Shown in pieces: positions 1 to 5,723 of a stretch of DNA of 5,934 bases; positions within the stretch are counted from its first letter, which is position 1; each line of letters begins with the position of its first letter. Source of the DNA: Desulfonatronum sp. (GTDB lineage: Bacteria; Desulfobacterota; Desulfovibrionia; Desulfovibrionales; Desulfonatronaceae); NCBI GenBank assembly GCA_007127655.1, contig SKYX01000009.1:1-5934 (forward strand). The letters run 5' to 3'. Below the pieces are notes generated by a model, which was not told the origin of the DNA, made no database searches, and was given only the letters and a program-made list of their open reading frames with translations. A program made the position numbers and the translations under genes.

Positions 1-1
1 C

Positions 2-91
2 CGGGACCTGATCGCCTTCTCCATCCTGCTGCTGATCCTGTCCATCAAACCCACGGGCATCTTCGGCATGGCCCAGACGACGAAGATCTAG
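2..91 (+). CDS. livH: LivH-type branched-chain amino acid ABC transporter permease, C-terminal end only
   Basis: Only the last 29 codons and the TAG stop are inside the window, read from base 2. The peptide has a hydrophobic helix (LIAFSILLLILSIKPTG) followed by GIFGMAQTTKI. This matches the usual end of LivH-type permeases, where the last transmembrane helix is followed by a 'KPtGlfG' motif. The protein would be one of two inner-membrane permease subunits of a high-affinity branched-chain amino acid (or related) importer. The assignment also rests on the gene order that follows: livM, livG, livF. The true start is upstream of the window, so length and substrate clues cannot be judged. Confidence 0.85.
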   Translation, partial: RDLIAFSILLLILSIKPTGIFGMAQTTKI

Positions 92-94
92 TGC

Positions 95-208
95 GGTTCA
101 ACGGTTCAAGGGTTCAACGGTTCACGGTTGTTTACAACTGAACTGAACGTGGCCTCTTGTGCTTATTCTGGTCAACCGTTGAACCCCTGAACCATGAACC
201 CCTGAACC
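95..208. repeat. Two opposed tandem arrays of a degenerate octamer (GGTTCAAN) between livH and livM
   Basis: The left array at 95-126 is four tandem octamers: GGTTCAAC, GGTTCAAG, GGTTCAAC, GGTTCACG. The right array at 172-208 carries the same motif on the other strand, as GAACC units with spacings of 8, 8, 7 and 8 (GTTGAACC, CCTGAACC, ATGAACC, CCTGAACC). A 13-base exact inverted repeat links them: GGGTTCAACGGTT at 110-122 with AACCGTTGAACCC at 174-186, enclosing a 51-nt loop. The spacer lies inside what should be one transcript, so the RNA could fold into a long imperfect hairpin. Function is unknown. It may be a transcript-processing or attenuation element, or simply a slippage-prone dispersed repeat. 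Confidence 0.8.
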
Positions 209-238
209 CTTTACCTTGCACACAGGCGGACCGAAACA

Positions 239-1252
239 ATGCAGCGTTTTACCGTCCCCATCTTGCTGGCAGCGCTTTTCGCCGGACTGATCGGCATGAG
301 CCAGGGTGGCATGATCGACCTGTACATCCAGTCAGTGATCATGTTCATGGGCATCAATATCATTCTTTCCTCCAGCCTGAACATCGTCAACGGGTACATG
401 GGCGAATTTTCCTGCGGTCACGCCGGGTTCATGGCCGTGGGGGCGTATGTTCCCTCCCTGCTTTCGGTCTGGCTGCTGACCGACGACCGGGTTTTCGGAC
501 CCGCGGTGCTCTCCCCGGAGCTGGCCCTGGTCATCTTTCCCCTGTGTCTGCTGGGCGGGGCCGTGGCCGCTGCCCTGGCCGGACTGCTGGTGGCCATTCC
601 CTCGTTCAAGACCCGTGACGACTACCTGGCGATCATCACCATCGCTTCCCTGTACATCGTCAAGAGCACCATCGAGAACATCAGCGCCATCGGCGGCCCC
701 AGAGGGTTCATGGGCATGCGCTCCGCGGTGGTGTTCATGGAGGACGTGATCGAATTGCCCTGGATGATGATCTGGATTTTCATCTGCACCGTTTTCACTG
801 TCTGGATCATCCGCCGCTTCGTCTCCTCCACCTACGGCAAGGGGATCATCGCCATCCGCCAGGATGAGGTGGCCGCGGAAATCATGAGCGTGAACACCAA
901 CAAGATGAAGGTGGTGGCGTTCATGCTTTCCTCGGGTCTGGCCGGTCTGGCCGGGGGGCTGTTCGCCCACGTCCTGGGCTACGTGAACCCCGGGGCCTTC
1001 GGCATCCTGAAGACCACCGAGATCATGGTCATGGTCTACCTGGGCGGCATGGGCTCCCTGACCGGATCGGTGCTTTCCGCCGTGCTGTTCACGGTGCTGA
1101 TGGAGGCCATGCGGCCCTTGCAGATCATCAAGTGGGTGATCGTGCCCCTGATGCTGATCATTTTGATGCACTTCCGGCCCGAGGGGATCATGGGCAACCG
1201 GGAGCTGTCCGATATTTTTCCGCGCCTGCGCCGCTGGTTTCAGTTCAAGTAG
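239..1252 (+). CDS. livM: Branched-chain amino acid ABC transporter permease LivM
   Basis: This 337-residue integral membrane protein is the second permease subunit of the LIV-type importer and would pair with LivH. It has about eight or nine hydrophobic segments (for example near residues 4-22, 28-50, 60-80, 97-121, 128-146, 175-193, 225-247, 260-290 and 297-311). The family motif NGYMGEFSCGHAGFMAVGAY is at 51-70. The cytoplasmic loop that docks on the ATPases is around 200-220 (GKGIIAIRQDEVAAEIMSVN). The conserved glycine-rich segments GLAGLAGGLFAH (233-244) and YLGGMGSLTGSVLSA (267-281) and the terminal RPEGIMG are also typical. The ATG at 239 is preceded by AGGCGGA at 224-230 with good spacing. 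Length is normal for LivM. Substrate cannot be told from sequence; homologues carry Leu/Ile/Val, other amino acids, urea or short amides. Confidence 0.95.
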   Translation: MQRFTVPILLAALFAGLIGMSQGGMIDLYIQSVIMFMGINIILSSSLNIVNGYMGEFSCGHAGFMAVGAYVPSLLSVWLLTDDRVFGPAVLSPELALVIFPLCLLGGAVAAALAGLLVAIPSFKTRDDYLAIITIASLYIVKSTIENISAIGGPRGFMGMRSAVVFMEDVIELPWMMIWIFICTVFTVWIIRRFVSSTYGKGIIAIRQDEVAAEIMSVNTNKMKVVAFMLSSGLAGLAGGLFAHVLGYVNPGAFGILKTTEIMVMVYLGGMGSLTGSVLSAVLFTVLMEAMRPLQIIKWVIVPLMLIILMHFRPEGIMGNRELSDIFPRLRRWFQFK

Positions 1253-1271
1253 GGTGGGAGGAGAACGATAA

Positions 1272-2039
1272 ATGGCCTTGCTGGAAATTCAATCCGTGAC
1301 CCAGATTTTTGGCGGTTTGTGCGCCTTGTCCGACTTCAACCTGCGTTTTGACGGCGGCGAGCTGAACGGCCTGATCGGCCCCAACGGCGCGGGAAAGACC
1401 ACGGTCTTCAATTTGGTCAGCGGCTTTTACAAGCCCAGCCAGGGAAATATTCTGTTTAAGGGGAGAGACACCCGGCGGCTCAAGCCGCACAAGATCACGG
1501 CCCTGGGCGTAGCCCGAACCTTTCAGAACATCCGGCTCTGGCACGACATGACCGTGCTGGACAACATCCGTCTGGCCCGGCACCAGACCCTGGGTTACAA
1601 CCTGGTGGACGCCCTGGCCCGGACCCGTCGCTATCAGCGGGCCGAGGCGGATATTGAGCACAGCGCCCATGAAATCCTGGAAGCCCTGAAACTGGACCGC
1701 TACGCCCTGGAGCGACCCAGAAACCTGCCCTATGGATTGCAGCGACGGGTGGAGATCGCCCGGGCCCTGGCGGGCAAGCCGTCCCTGTTGCTTCTGGATG
1801 AACCGGCCGCGGGGCTGAACTCCACGGACATCGAAGGGCTGATTGGTCTGATCCGCTGGATTCACAAGGAGTTCAAGCTGACCATCTGGATGATCGAGCA
1901 CCAGATGGACGTGGTCATGAGCCTGTGCACCTGGATCAAGGTGATCGACTTCGGCGCGACCATCGCCGAGGGCACGCCTGACCAGATCCAGAACAACCCC
2001 GATGTGATCAAAGCCTATCTGGGAGATGGAGCGCTGTGA
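1272..2039 (+). CDS. livG: Branched-chain amino acid ABC transporter ATP-binding protein LivG
   Basis: This 255-residue cytoplasmic ATPase would power the importer together with LivF. Walker A is GPNGAGKTT at 36-44. The Q-loop is in ARTFQNIRLW (Q85), a LivG hallmark together with MTVLDNI. The ABC signature is replaced by PYGLQRRVEIARAL (153-166), the usual LivG variant. Walker B is LLLLDEPAAGLN (172-183), and the switch histidine is H210 in MIEHQMD. The C-terminal segment AEGTPDQIQNNPDVIKAYLG is the typical LivG tail. The ATG at 1272 has a strong Shine-Dalgarno, GGGAGGAG at 1256-1263. It begins 19 nt after the livM stop and its TGA overlaps the start of livF, indicating tight co-expression. 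Confidence 0.96.
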   Translation: MALLEIQSVTQIFGGLCALSDFNLRFDGGELNGLIGPNGAGKTTVFNLVSGFYKPSQGNILFKGRDTRRLKPHKITALGVARTFQNIRLWHDMTVLDNIRLARHQTLGYNLVDALARTRRYQRAEADIEHSAHEILEALKLDRYALERPRNLPYGLQRRVEIARALAGKPSLLLLDEPAAGLNSTDIEGLIGLIRWIHKEFKLTIWMIEHQMDVVMSLCTWIKVIDFGATIAEGTPDQIQNNPDVIKAYLGDGAL

Positions 2040-2761
2040 TGCTTTCAGTGGATAATCTCAAGGTCAAGTACGGCAACATCCAGGCCCTGCACGGAATCAG
2101 CTTTCATGTGGATCAGGGCGAGGTGGTCACCCTGATCGGGGCCAACGGCGCGGGCAAATCCACCACCCTGATGTCCATCGCCCGCCTGACCCCGCCGGAG
2201 GCCCCCCGGGTCACGGAAGGGGACATCCGTTTTCAAGGGCAAAGCCTGTTGAAAACCCAGGCCCATGACGTGGTAGCCAACCTGAAGATCGCCCTCTGCC
2301 CGGAAGGGCGGCACATTTTCGGCAACCTCACGGTCATGGAGAACCTGCAGCTGGCCACGTATTCCCGGAAGCCCGGCGAGAATCTGGAACAGGAATACCA
2401 GCAGATTTTCGACCTGTTTCCCCGGCTGCATGAGCGCCGCCACCAGCGCAGCGAATCCCTGAGCGGCGGCGAACAGCAGATGCTGGCCGTGAGCCGGGCC
2501 CTGATGACCGGCTGCAAATTTTTGATGCTGGACGAGCCGTCCATGGGCTTGGCCCCGTTGTTGATGTACGACATGTTCCGGGCCCTGAAGCGCCTGAACC
2601 AGAACGGCATGACCATTCTCCTGGTGGAGCAGAACGCCCGCCTGGCCCTCCAGTTCGCCCACCGAGCCTACGTTCTGGACACCGGCGAAATTCGCGTCTC
2701 CGGCCCGTGTTCGGAACTCATGGATCACCCGGAGATCAAGAAAGCCTATCTCGGTGGATGA
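2039..2761 (+). CDS. livF: Branched-chain amino acid ABC transporter ATP-binding protein LivF
   Basis: This is the second ATPase subunit of the importer, 240 residues from the ATG at 2039. That start overlaps the livG stop by one base (TGATG). A GTG at 2036 gives one extra residue and a 4-base overlap. The ATG is preferred because GGAG at 2028-2031 lies at good spacing. Walker A is GANGAGKST (34-42). The segment CPEGRHIFGNLTVMENL (87-103) matches the LivF 'vPEGR.iF..LTV.ENL' motif. The signature is LSGGEQQMLAVSRAL (141-155), and Walker B is FLMLDEPSMGLAP (161-173). Glutamine (Q198 in LVEQNA) replaces the H-loop histidine, which is normal for LivF. No terminator-like hairpin follows; a heptamer array does. 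Confidence 0.96.
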   Translation: MLSVDNLKVKYGNIQALHGISFHVDQGEVVTLIGANGAGKSTTLMSIARLTPPEAPRVTEGDIRFQGQSLLKTQAHDVVANLKIALCPEGRHIFGNLTVMENLQLATYSRKPGENLEQEYQQIFDLFPRLHERRHQRSESLSGGEQQMLAVSRALMTGCKFLMLDEPSMGLAPLLMYDMFRALKRLNQNGMTILLVEQNARLALQFAHRAYVLDTGEIRVSGPCSELMDHPEIKKAYLGG

Positions 2762-2797
2762 CCTCTTATCCTTGACAAGCAGCCAATACTGAGTTCG

Positions 2798-2867
<70 letters not shown>

Positions 2868-2873
2868 TTCGCC

Positions 2874-3455
2874 ATGCCCACCCCTTACCCCGACCTTCGT
2901 CAAACCATCCCCGACCTCGCCCCCCGAACCGTACCCTGCCTCAGCCTGATCGGCATGGCCGGGGCCGGGAAGAGCACCTTTGGCCGAGCTCTGGCCCAGG
3001 ATCTGGGTTGGGCCTTGGTGGACACGGATAGGCTGATGGAAGCGCATTGGGGCGCTCCCTTGCAGGCATTGCTGGATCGGTTTGGCCTGGATGGCTTTTT
3101 GCGAGCCGAAGAGGACGTGGTTGCGAAACTTTGGTTATGGCGGACCGTGGTGGCCACCGGGGGGAGCGTGGTCTATGGGCCAAGAGCTATAGGGCGCTTG
3201 CGGGAACTGGGGCCTGTGGTTTATCTGCGGGTCAGCGTGGGCACGATCTGTGGGCGGGTCAAAGATGCTCGGGGTCGAGGCTTGGCCAGACGCCCGGATC
3301 AAACTCTGGAGCAGCTTTATGCCGAGCGCGAACCGCTATACCAGGCCGCCGCGGACCTGATCCTGGACATGGACGAGTGTTCCATCGACACTGCTCTGGA
3401 ACAACTTCGTCCGTGGCTATTGGACCAACTGAAAAACTATTTGGGGCGAACATGA
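2874..3455 (+). CDS. Shikimate-kinase-family P-loop kinase (divergent; substrate uncertain)
   Basis: This 193-residue cytoplasmic kinase has the AroK/AroL fold pattern. Walker A is GMAGAGKST (27-35) after a short hydrophobic strand. An acidic pair, DTD, is at 50-52, where shikimate kinases hold the substrate hydroxyls. R77 and E80 (FLRAEE) correspond to the family 'FR..E' motif. VVATGGSVV is at 92-100, an arginine-rich lid RGRGLARRP at 133-141, and EREPLYQAAADLILD (151-165) matches 'eR.plY...Ad'. Two features are unusual. The third glycine of the normal ATGGG motif is serine, and the lid 'RPLL' reads RGLA. It could be a true shikimate kinase (third-last step to chorismate) or a paralogue phosphorylating another small alcohol, so no gene symbol is given. 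The frame closes at 2856, so ATG 2874 is the most upstream start. No Shine-Dalgarno precedes it. Its TGA overlaps the next ATG. Confidence 0.82.
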   Translation: MPTPYPDLRQTIPDLAPRTVPCLSLIGMAGAGKSTFGRALAQDLGWALVDTDRLMEAHWGAPLQALLDRFGLDGFLRAEEDVVAKLWLWRTVVATGGSVVYGPRAIGRLRELGPVVYLRVSVGTICGRVKDARGRGLARRPDQTLEQLYAEREPLYQAAADLILDMDECSIDTALEQLRPWLLDQLKNYLGRT

Positions 3456-4441
3456 AGCAAAAACGAGGAAAAATCATTCTGGGCGCACCGGATCGAGGAA
3501 GCGTGATCATTTCCTGGTTGCCGTTGATCTTGTCCGTGATCGCGGCTCTGGCCTTGAGCCTGGAATACTGGCTGATGGAGACCGGGCGAGGTGGCCTGTG
3601 TCCTACGGCGGGATGTGCCGTGGTCGGAACCTTTGTCAAATTTGGCGAAAAGGTCTTTATCGGCCTGGGAGTGATCTTTTTTTGGCTTTTGGCTGGCACG
3701 TTATTTCTGGCCCGGCAATGGGACAAGAGTTGGCTTTGGCTGCTCATCGCCATCATCTTGACCGCCGGCTTGGCGTTCGACGGGGGAATCCTTGGCTTCC
3801 AGCGTTTCGGGATCCAGGAAGCCTGCGTCCTCTGTTATGCTGTGGGCGTGGCCCTGCTGCTGATTTTGCTGGCTTTCGGCGCGGCCCGGAAGTCCCTGGC
3901 CACGGTGGTCATGGGATTGGCCGTCTGGACCGCGGCCTTCGCCTCTCAGGCCATGTTCCTGTTCCCCGAGCGCACCCCGGACCTGCGGGAGACCGCCCTG
4001 GTCACCCACCGCGCGGACACCTCCACGTATCCCCAACTGTATTATTTTTTCAGCCTGCACTGCCCTTTTTGCACCCATGTCCTGGCCAGCCTAGCCACGC
4101 ATCCTCCGGTCAGCGGCGAATGGAACCTCGTGCCACTGGACGCTCAACCCGAGGACCAGCGTAAGCTTTCTGCTCTTCTGGACCTGCCGGAAACCGCCGG
4201 CAATCCGTTCCAAGCCATTCTCCAAGTGGAGCAATCGGCCGCTCCGGACATCGCCATTCAGCCCAAGGTCACCGAGGCCGCGCGCAAGGGCAGTACATTC
4301 TTGCGCAACAGCGGCTTCCGCGGCGTCCCCCTGCTCATCGTCCAGGAAACCCCTACCAAGCGCGTCGTCCTCCAGGGCCGCGATCCCATCCTGAACTACC
4401 TGCTGGAAAAGCGGATCATTCCGTTCCGGCTGTTTTTCTGA
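3452..4441 (+). CDS. VKOR-domain membrane protein fused to a C-terminal thioredoxin-like domain
   Basis: This 329-residue protein probably makes disulfide bonds in exported proteins and passes the electrons to quinone, a DsbB-plus-DsbA role on one chain. About five hydrophobic segments are visible (near 19-40, 68-86, 93-112, 123-143 and 147-170), as in VKOR-family enzymes. The loop cysteines C50 and C55 (LCPTAGCAVV) and the membrane CxxC pair C125/C128 (ACVLCYA) match the two redox pairs of VKOR. After the last helix comes a thioredoxin-like domain with active site CPFC (C204, C207 in YYFFSLHCPFC) and a probable cis-proline in RGVPLLIV (P293). All six catalytic cysteines are present. The frame stays open upstream to 3047, inside the kinase gene. 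The start is placed at 3452 because it forms an ATGA overlap with the kinase stop and gives a normal VKOR N-terminus. Confidence 0.9.
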   Translation: MKQKRGKIILGAPDRGSVIISWLPLILSVIAALALSLEYWLMETGRGGLCPTAGCAVVGTFVKFGEKVFIGLGVIFFWLLAGTLFLARQWDKSWLWLLIAIILTAGLAFDGGILGFQRFGIQEACVLCYAVGVALLLILLAFGAARKSLATVVMGLAVWTAAFASQAMFLFPERTPDLRETALVTHRADTSTYPQLYYFFSLHCPFCTHVLASLATHPPVSGEWNLVPLDAQPEDQRKLSALLDLPETAGNPFQAILQVEQSAAPDIAIQPKVTEAARKGSTFLRNSGFRGVPLLIVQETPTKRVVLQGRDPILNYLLEKRIIPFRLFF

Positions 4442-4562
4442 CCGCCGCGTTGCAACATGGTCGGCGCTTACGGGCCTGGCGCATGGGAGCATGCTCACGC
4501 GCCTATTGCCTCTCCTGCCGGTGTCAAAGGAACTTCAGACCTGACCAATCCCTATTGCCTTC

Positions 4563-4694
4563 TCACGATGGCGGCTCCTCCCGGACAATCATCTGTTTTT
4601 CCACCTTGCCGTCACGATAGACAACCAAAGGGGTTTGTGTCTGTCGTGCCAGTTCACGTGCTTTTTTCGCAGCCCGTTTCAGGACCAGCGCCAT
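4563..4694 (-). CDS. Possible 43-residue basic protein of unknown function
   Basis: On the minus strand an ATG at 4694 opens a 43-codon frame ending in TGA at 4563. The product begins MALVLKRAAKKARELARQ and ends MIVREEPPS. The first half looks like a basic amphipathic helix. It is followed by TPLVVYRDGKVEKQ, which reads like two short beta strands joined by an RDGK turn. This helix-strand-turn-strand pattern is protein-like and unlike the shadow frames elsewhere. The frame stays open upstream to 4871, but that part translates palindromic repeat DNA, so it is excluded. A weak AGGAA sits 2 nt before the ATG. It is the only minus-strand gene proposed here. It may be a real small protein, perhaps antitoxin-like, a remnant, or chance. 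Confidence 0.4.
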   Translation of the reverse strand: MALVLKRAAKKARELARQTQTPLVVYRDGKVEKQMIVREEPPS

Positions 4695-4705
4695 GTTTCC
4701 TACAC

Positions 4706-4869
4706 CAACCCCGACGGGGTTGCGTCCGCACAATGAAAATTCGGCCAGTAGCGAACGATGAGGTATCTGACGCAACCCCGTTGGGGTTGTTTCTCTTTCT
4801 TTCAAAATCCCAGGGTAGTCCAGCTTTGGCTGTCCAACCCCGGGCTGGTGGGCGAAGCCCCGTTGGGGC
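4706..4869. repeat. Cluster of GC-rich palindromic modules (dispersed-repeat-like element)
   Basis: Four hairpin-forming modules lie in 164 bp. CAACCCCGACGGGGTTG at 4706-4722 is an 8-bp stem around one base. CAACCCCGTTGGGGTTG at 4773-4789 is a 7-bp stem with a GTT loop. CCCAGGGT (4809-4816) pairs 7 of 8 with ACCCCGGG (4837-4844) and encloses an inner CAGC/GCTG stem. GCCCCGTTGGGGC at 4857-4869 is a 5-bp stem with a GTT loop. The first two, with four extra bases (GCGTC/GACGC) on their inner sides, form a 21-base inverted repeat matching at 20 of 21 positions (4706-4726 with 4769-4789), separated by 42 nt. The layout resembles REP/BIME-type elements that are mobilised in trans. No transposase is in the window. 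Copy number elsewhere is unknown. Confidence 0.7.
4773..4799 (+). terminator. Possible intrinsic terminator formed by one palindromic module
   Basis: The stem CAACCCC/GGGGTTG with a GTT loop (4773-4789) is followed directly by a pyrimidine-rich, T-heavy tract, TTTCTCTTTC (4790-4799). This is the shape of a rightward rho-independent terminator, although the tract is broken by cytosines. It would insulate the toxin-antitoxin module from readthrough out of the VKOR gene, whose stop is about 330 bp upstream. It is also part of the repeat cluster, so terminator activity may be incidental. Confidence 0.4.
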
Positions 4870-4977
4870 ATAAACCGATGGCAAAATCATCCCCAGCCGA
4901 TCACCTGTCCGAAACTCATAATGAGCCAAACCATAAACCATTCAGCGGACGCGCCGCGGGTGGTTGTCGTTGGCTTC

Positions 4978-5006
4978 TTGCATTAAACATACAACATTTG
5001 TATGTT
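4978..5006 (+). promoter_or_regulatory. Candidate sigma70-type promoter of the toxin-antitoxin operon
   Basis: TTGCAT at 4978-4983 (3 of 6 matches to TTGACA) and TATGTT at 5001-5006 (4 of 6 matches to TATAAT) are separated by exactly 17 bp. Transcription would start near 5013, just ahead of the Shine-Dalgarno at 5017-5023. Individually the boxes are weak. Their spacing, position and overlap with a perfect palindrome make the call reasonable. Confidence 0.5.
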
Positions 5007-5007
5007 T
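4985..5007. promoter_or_regulatory. Candidate antitoxin operator, perfect 10-bp inverted repeat
   Basis: AAACATACAA (4985-4994) and TTGTATGTTT (4998-5007) are exact reverse complements separated by CAT. The palindrome covers most of the promoter spacer and the whole proposed -10 box, 24 bp before the antitoxin ATG. Ribbon-helix-helix antitoxins bind such palindromes as paired dimers and repress their own operon, so this is the expected operator. An in-frame ATG at 5002 lies inside this palindrome and is therefore unlikely to be the antitoxin start. Confidence 0.75.
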
Positions 5008-5016
5008 CGTCGAAAT

Positions 5017-5023
5017 AAGGAGG
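5017..5023 (+). promoter_or_regulatory. Strong Shine-Dalgarno that fixes the antitoxin start
   Basis: AAGGAGG lies 8 nt before the ATG at 5032, an ideal placement. It decides for ATG 5032 over the in-frame ATG at 5002, which lies inside the operator and has no comparable site upstream. Confidence 0.85.
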
Positions 5024-5031
5024 CTCTGTCC

Positions 5032-5283
5032 ATGACGACGACGACCGTAAATATTTCCTTCCAGGCGGACTTTCTTGCTGATATCGACGCGGAAGCGAAG
5101 CGGGAATCACGGAGCCGTTCGGAACTCCTTCGCGAAGCAGCGCGGCTTTATGTCGAGCGTCAGCGCCGTTGGGACTCTGTTTTCAGTCTAGGCGATTCGA
5201 CGGCTCGGAATCGTAATTTGACGGAGAACGATATCAGCGATGAGGTTGCGGCTTTTCGTCAAGAACGTGGCAAACGGCGATGA
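5032..5283 (+). CDS. Ribbon-helix-helix (CopG-type) antitoxin
   Basis: This 83-residue protein should neutralise the adjacent PIN toxin and repress the operon. The N-terminus TTTVNISF (residues 3-10) is the beta strand that enters the DNA major groove in ribbon-helix-helix dimers. Helix A follows at about 11-25 (QADFLADIDAEAKRE), then the turn SRSRS (27-30 region) and helix B (ELLREAARLYVERQRRW, 31-47). The C-terminal half (48-83) is acidic then basic and includes LTENDISDEVAAFRQERG. That segment matches the extended helix such antitoxins use to wrap the toxin active site. It overlaps the toxin gene by four bases (ATGA), so the two are translationally coupled. The DNA looks less GC-rich at third positions than the liv genes, which fits acquisition by transfer, though this was judged by eye. 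Confidence 0.88.
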   Translation: MTTTTVNISFQADFLADIDAEAKRESRSRSELLREAARLYVERQRRWDSVFSLGDSTARNRNLTENDISDEVAAFRQERGKRR

Positions 5284-5723
5284 GGGTTGTTTGCGACACG
5301 AATGTCCTTCTTTCAGGCTTTCTTTTCGGAGGGCATTGCCGAAAAATTATCCGTCTGATCAGCGAAGGGCGAATCGACGGTTTCATCACAAGTGCTTTGA
5401 CTACGGAACTTGAAGGCATTTTACAGCGCCCGAAATTTGGTCTTGCGGCAACGCAAATTGCAGTCATCATCGACCTTGTCCGGCAGACATTTGTGACGGT
5501 TTCCCCGATGGAGTCAGTCCAAGTGATCAAAGACGATCCTGATGACGATGCCGTTATCGAGGCAGCCCTTGCCGCATGTGCGGAATTGGTGGTTTCTGGT
5601 GACAGCCACCTGCTTGATCTGAAAGAGTTCCGAGGCATACGCATTGTTTCTCCGGCGTCCTTGATGAAGGAAATTGAAGCCGACAAGCATACACCGGACG
5701 CTGATCACGCCGGTGATGCCTGA
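5280..5723 (+). CDS. PIN-domain toxin of a type II toxin-antitoxin system
   Basis: This 147-residue putative ribonuclease belongs to the PIN family, most like the 'putative toxin-antitoxin system toxin component, PIN family' group (COG1569/TIGR00305 style). The opening MRVVCDTNVLLSGFLFGG carries the first metal-binding aspartate (D6 in DTNV). The second acidic site is in LTTELEGIL (E43). The third is the cluster DDPDDDAVIEAA (D85, D86 and D88-D90), and the fourth is D108 in VVSGDSHLL. All four acidic positions expected of an active Mg-dependent PIN nuclease are present, so the toxin looks intact. Family members usually cleave RNA when freed from the antitoxin; the target cannot be read from sequence. 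The last 15 or so residues (KHTPDADHAGDA) lie beyond the domain. Confidence 0.9.
   Translation: MRVVCDTNVLLSGFLFGGHCRKIIRLISEGRIDGFITSALTTELEGILQRPKFGLAATQIAVIIDLVRQTFVTVSPMESVQVIKDDPDDDAVIEAALAACAELVVSGDSHLLDLKEFRGIRIVSPASLMKEIEADKHTPDADHAGDA

Larger units (their letters stand above)
4442..5031. other. 590-bp region without a large gene, between the VKOR gene and the toxin-antitoxin module
   Basis: No long convincing coding frame crosses this stretch; the open frames present run through palindromic repeat DNA. Identifiable contents are a possible 43-codon minus-strand ORF (4563-4694), a palindromic repeat cluster (4706-4869) and the toxin-antitoxin promoter/operator (4978-5007). Between 4442 and 4562 the only structures seen are a 10-bp palindrome, GAGCATGCTC (4487-4496), flanked by GGCGC/GCGCC, and a 10-mer direct repeat, CCTATTGCCT, at 4502-4511 and 4551-4560. 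The first could be a weak hairpin downstream of the VKOR gene but has no T-tract. Nothing was recognised in 4870-4977. Confidence 0.7.

Noticed and set aside
157..618. 153-codon plus-strand frame across the octamer array and the start of livM
   Set aside because: It translates repeat DNA and then livM out of frame, with no domain character. The LivM frame explains the region.
332..1171. 279-codon open frame on the minus strand opposite livM
   Set aside because: Its product is full of His, Gln, Asp and Gly, has no recognisable domain, and mirrors a very clear LivM coding frame. It is an antisense shadow of GC-rich DNA.
1728..1769. LivG signature YGLQRR instead of LSGGQ, and LivF glutamine in place of the H-loop histidine
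   Set aside because: Both are normal for their families and are not defects.
2772..2777. Exact TTGACA -35 box after livF
   Set aside because: No acceptable -10 hexamer lies 15-19 bp downstream; that interval runs into the heptamer array. A kinase promoter here cannot be supported.
3047..3451. Upstream extension of the VKOR reading frame into the kinase gene
   Set aside because: The 135 extra residues are low-quality sequence out of frame with the kinase. The ATGA overlap at 3452 gives a normal VKOR N-terminus.
4457..4873. 138-codon plus-strand frame across the intergenic region
   Set aside because: It reads through the palindromic modules (HQPRRGCV, TPLGLFLF) and has no domain or convincing ribosome site. 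It looks like a repeat-derived false ORF.
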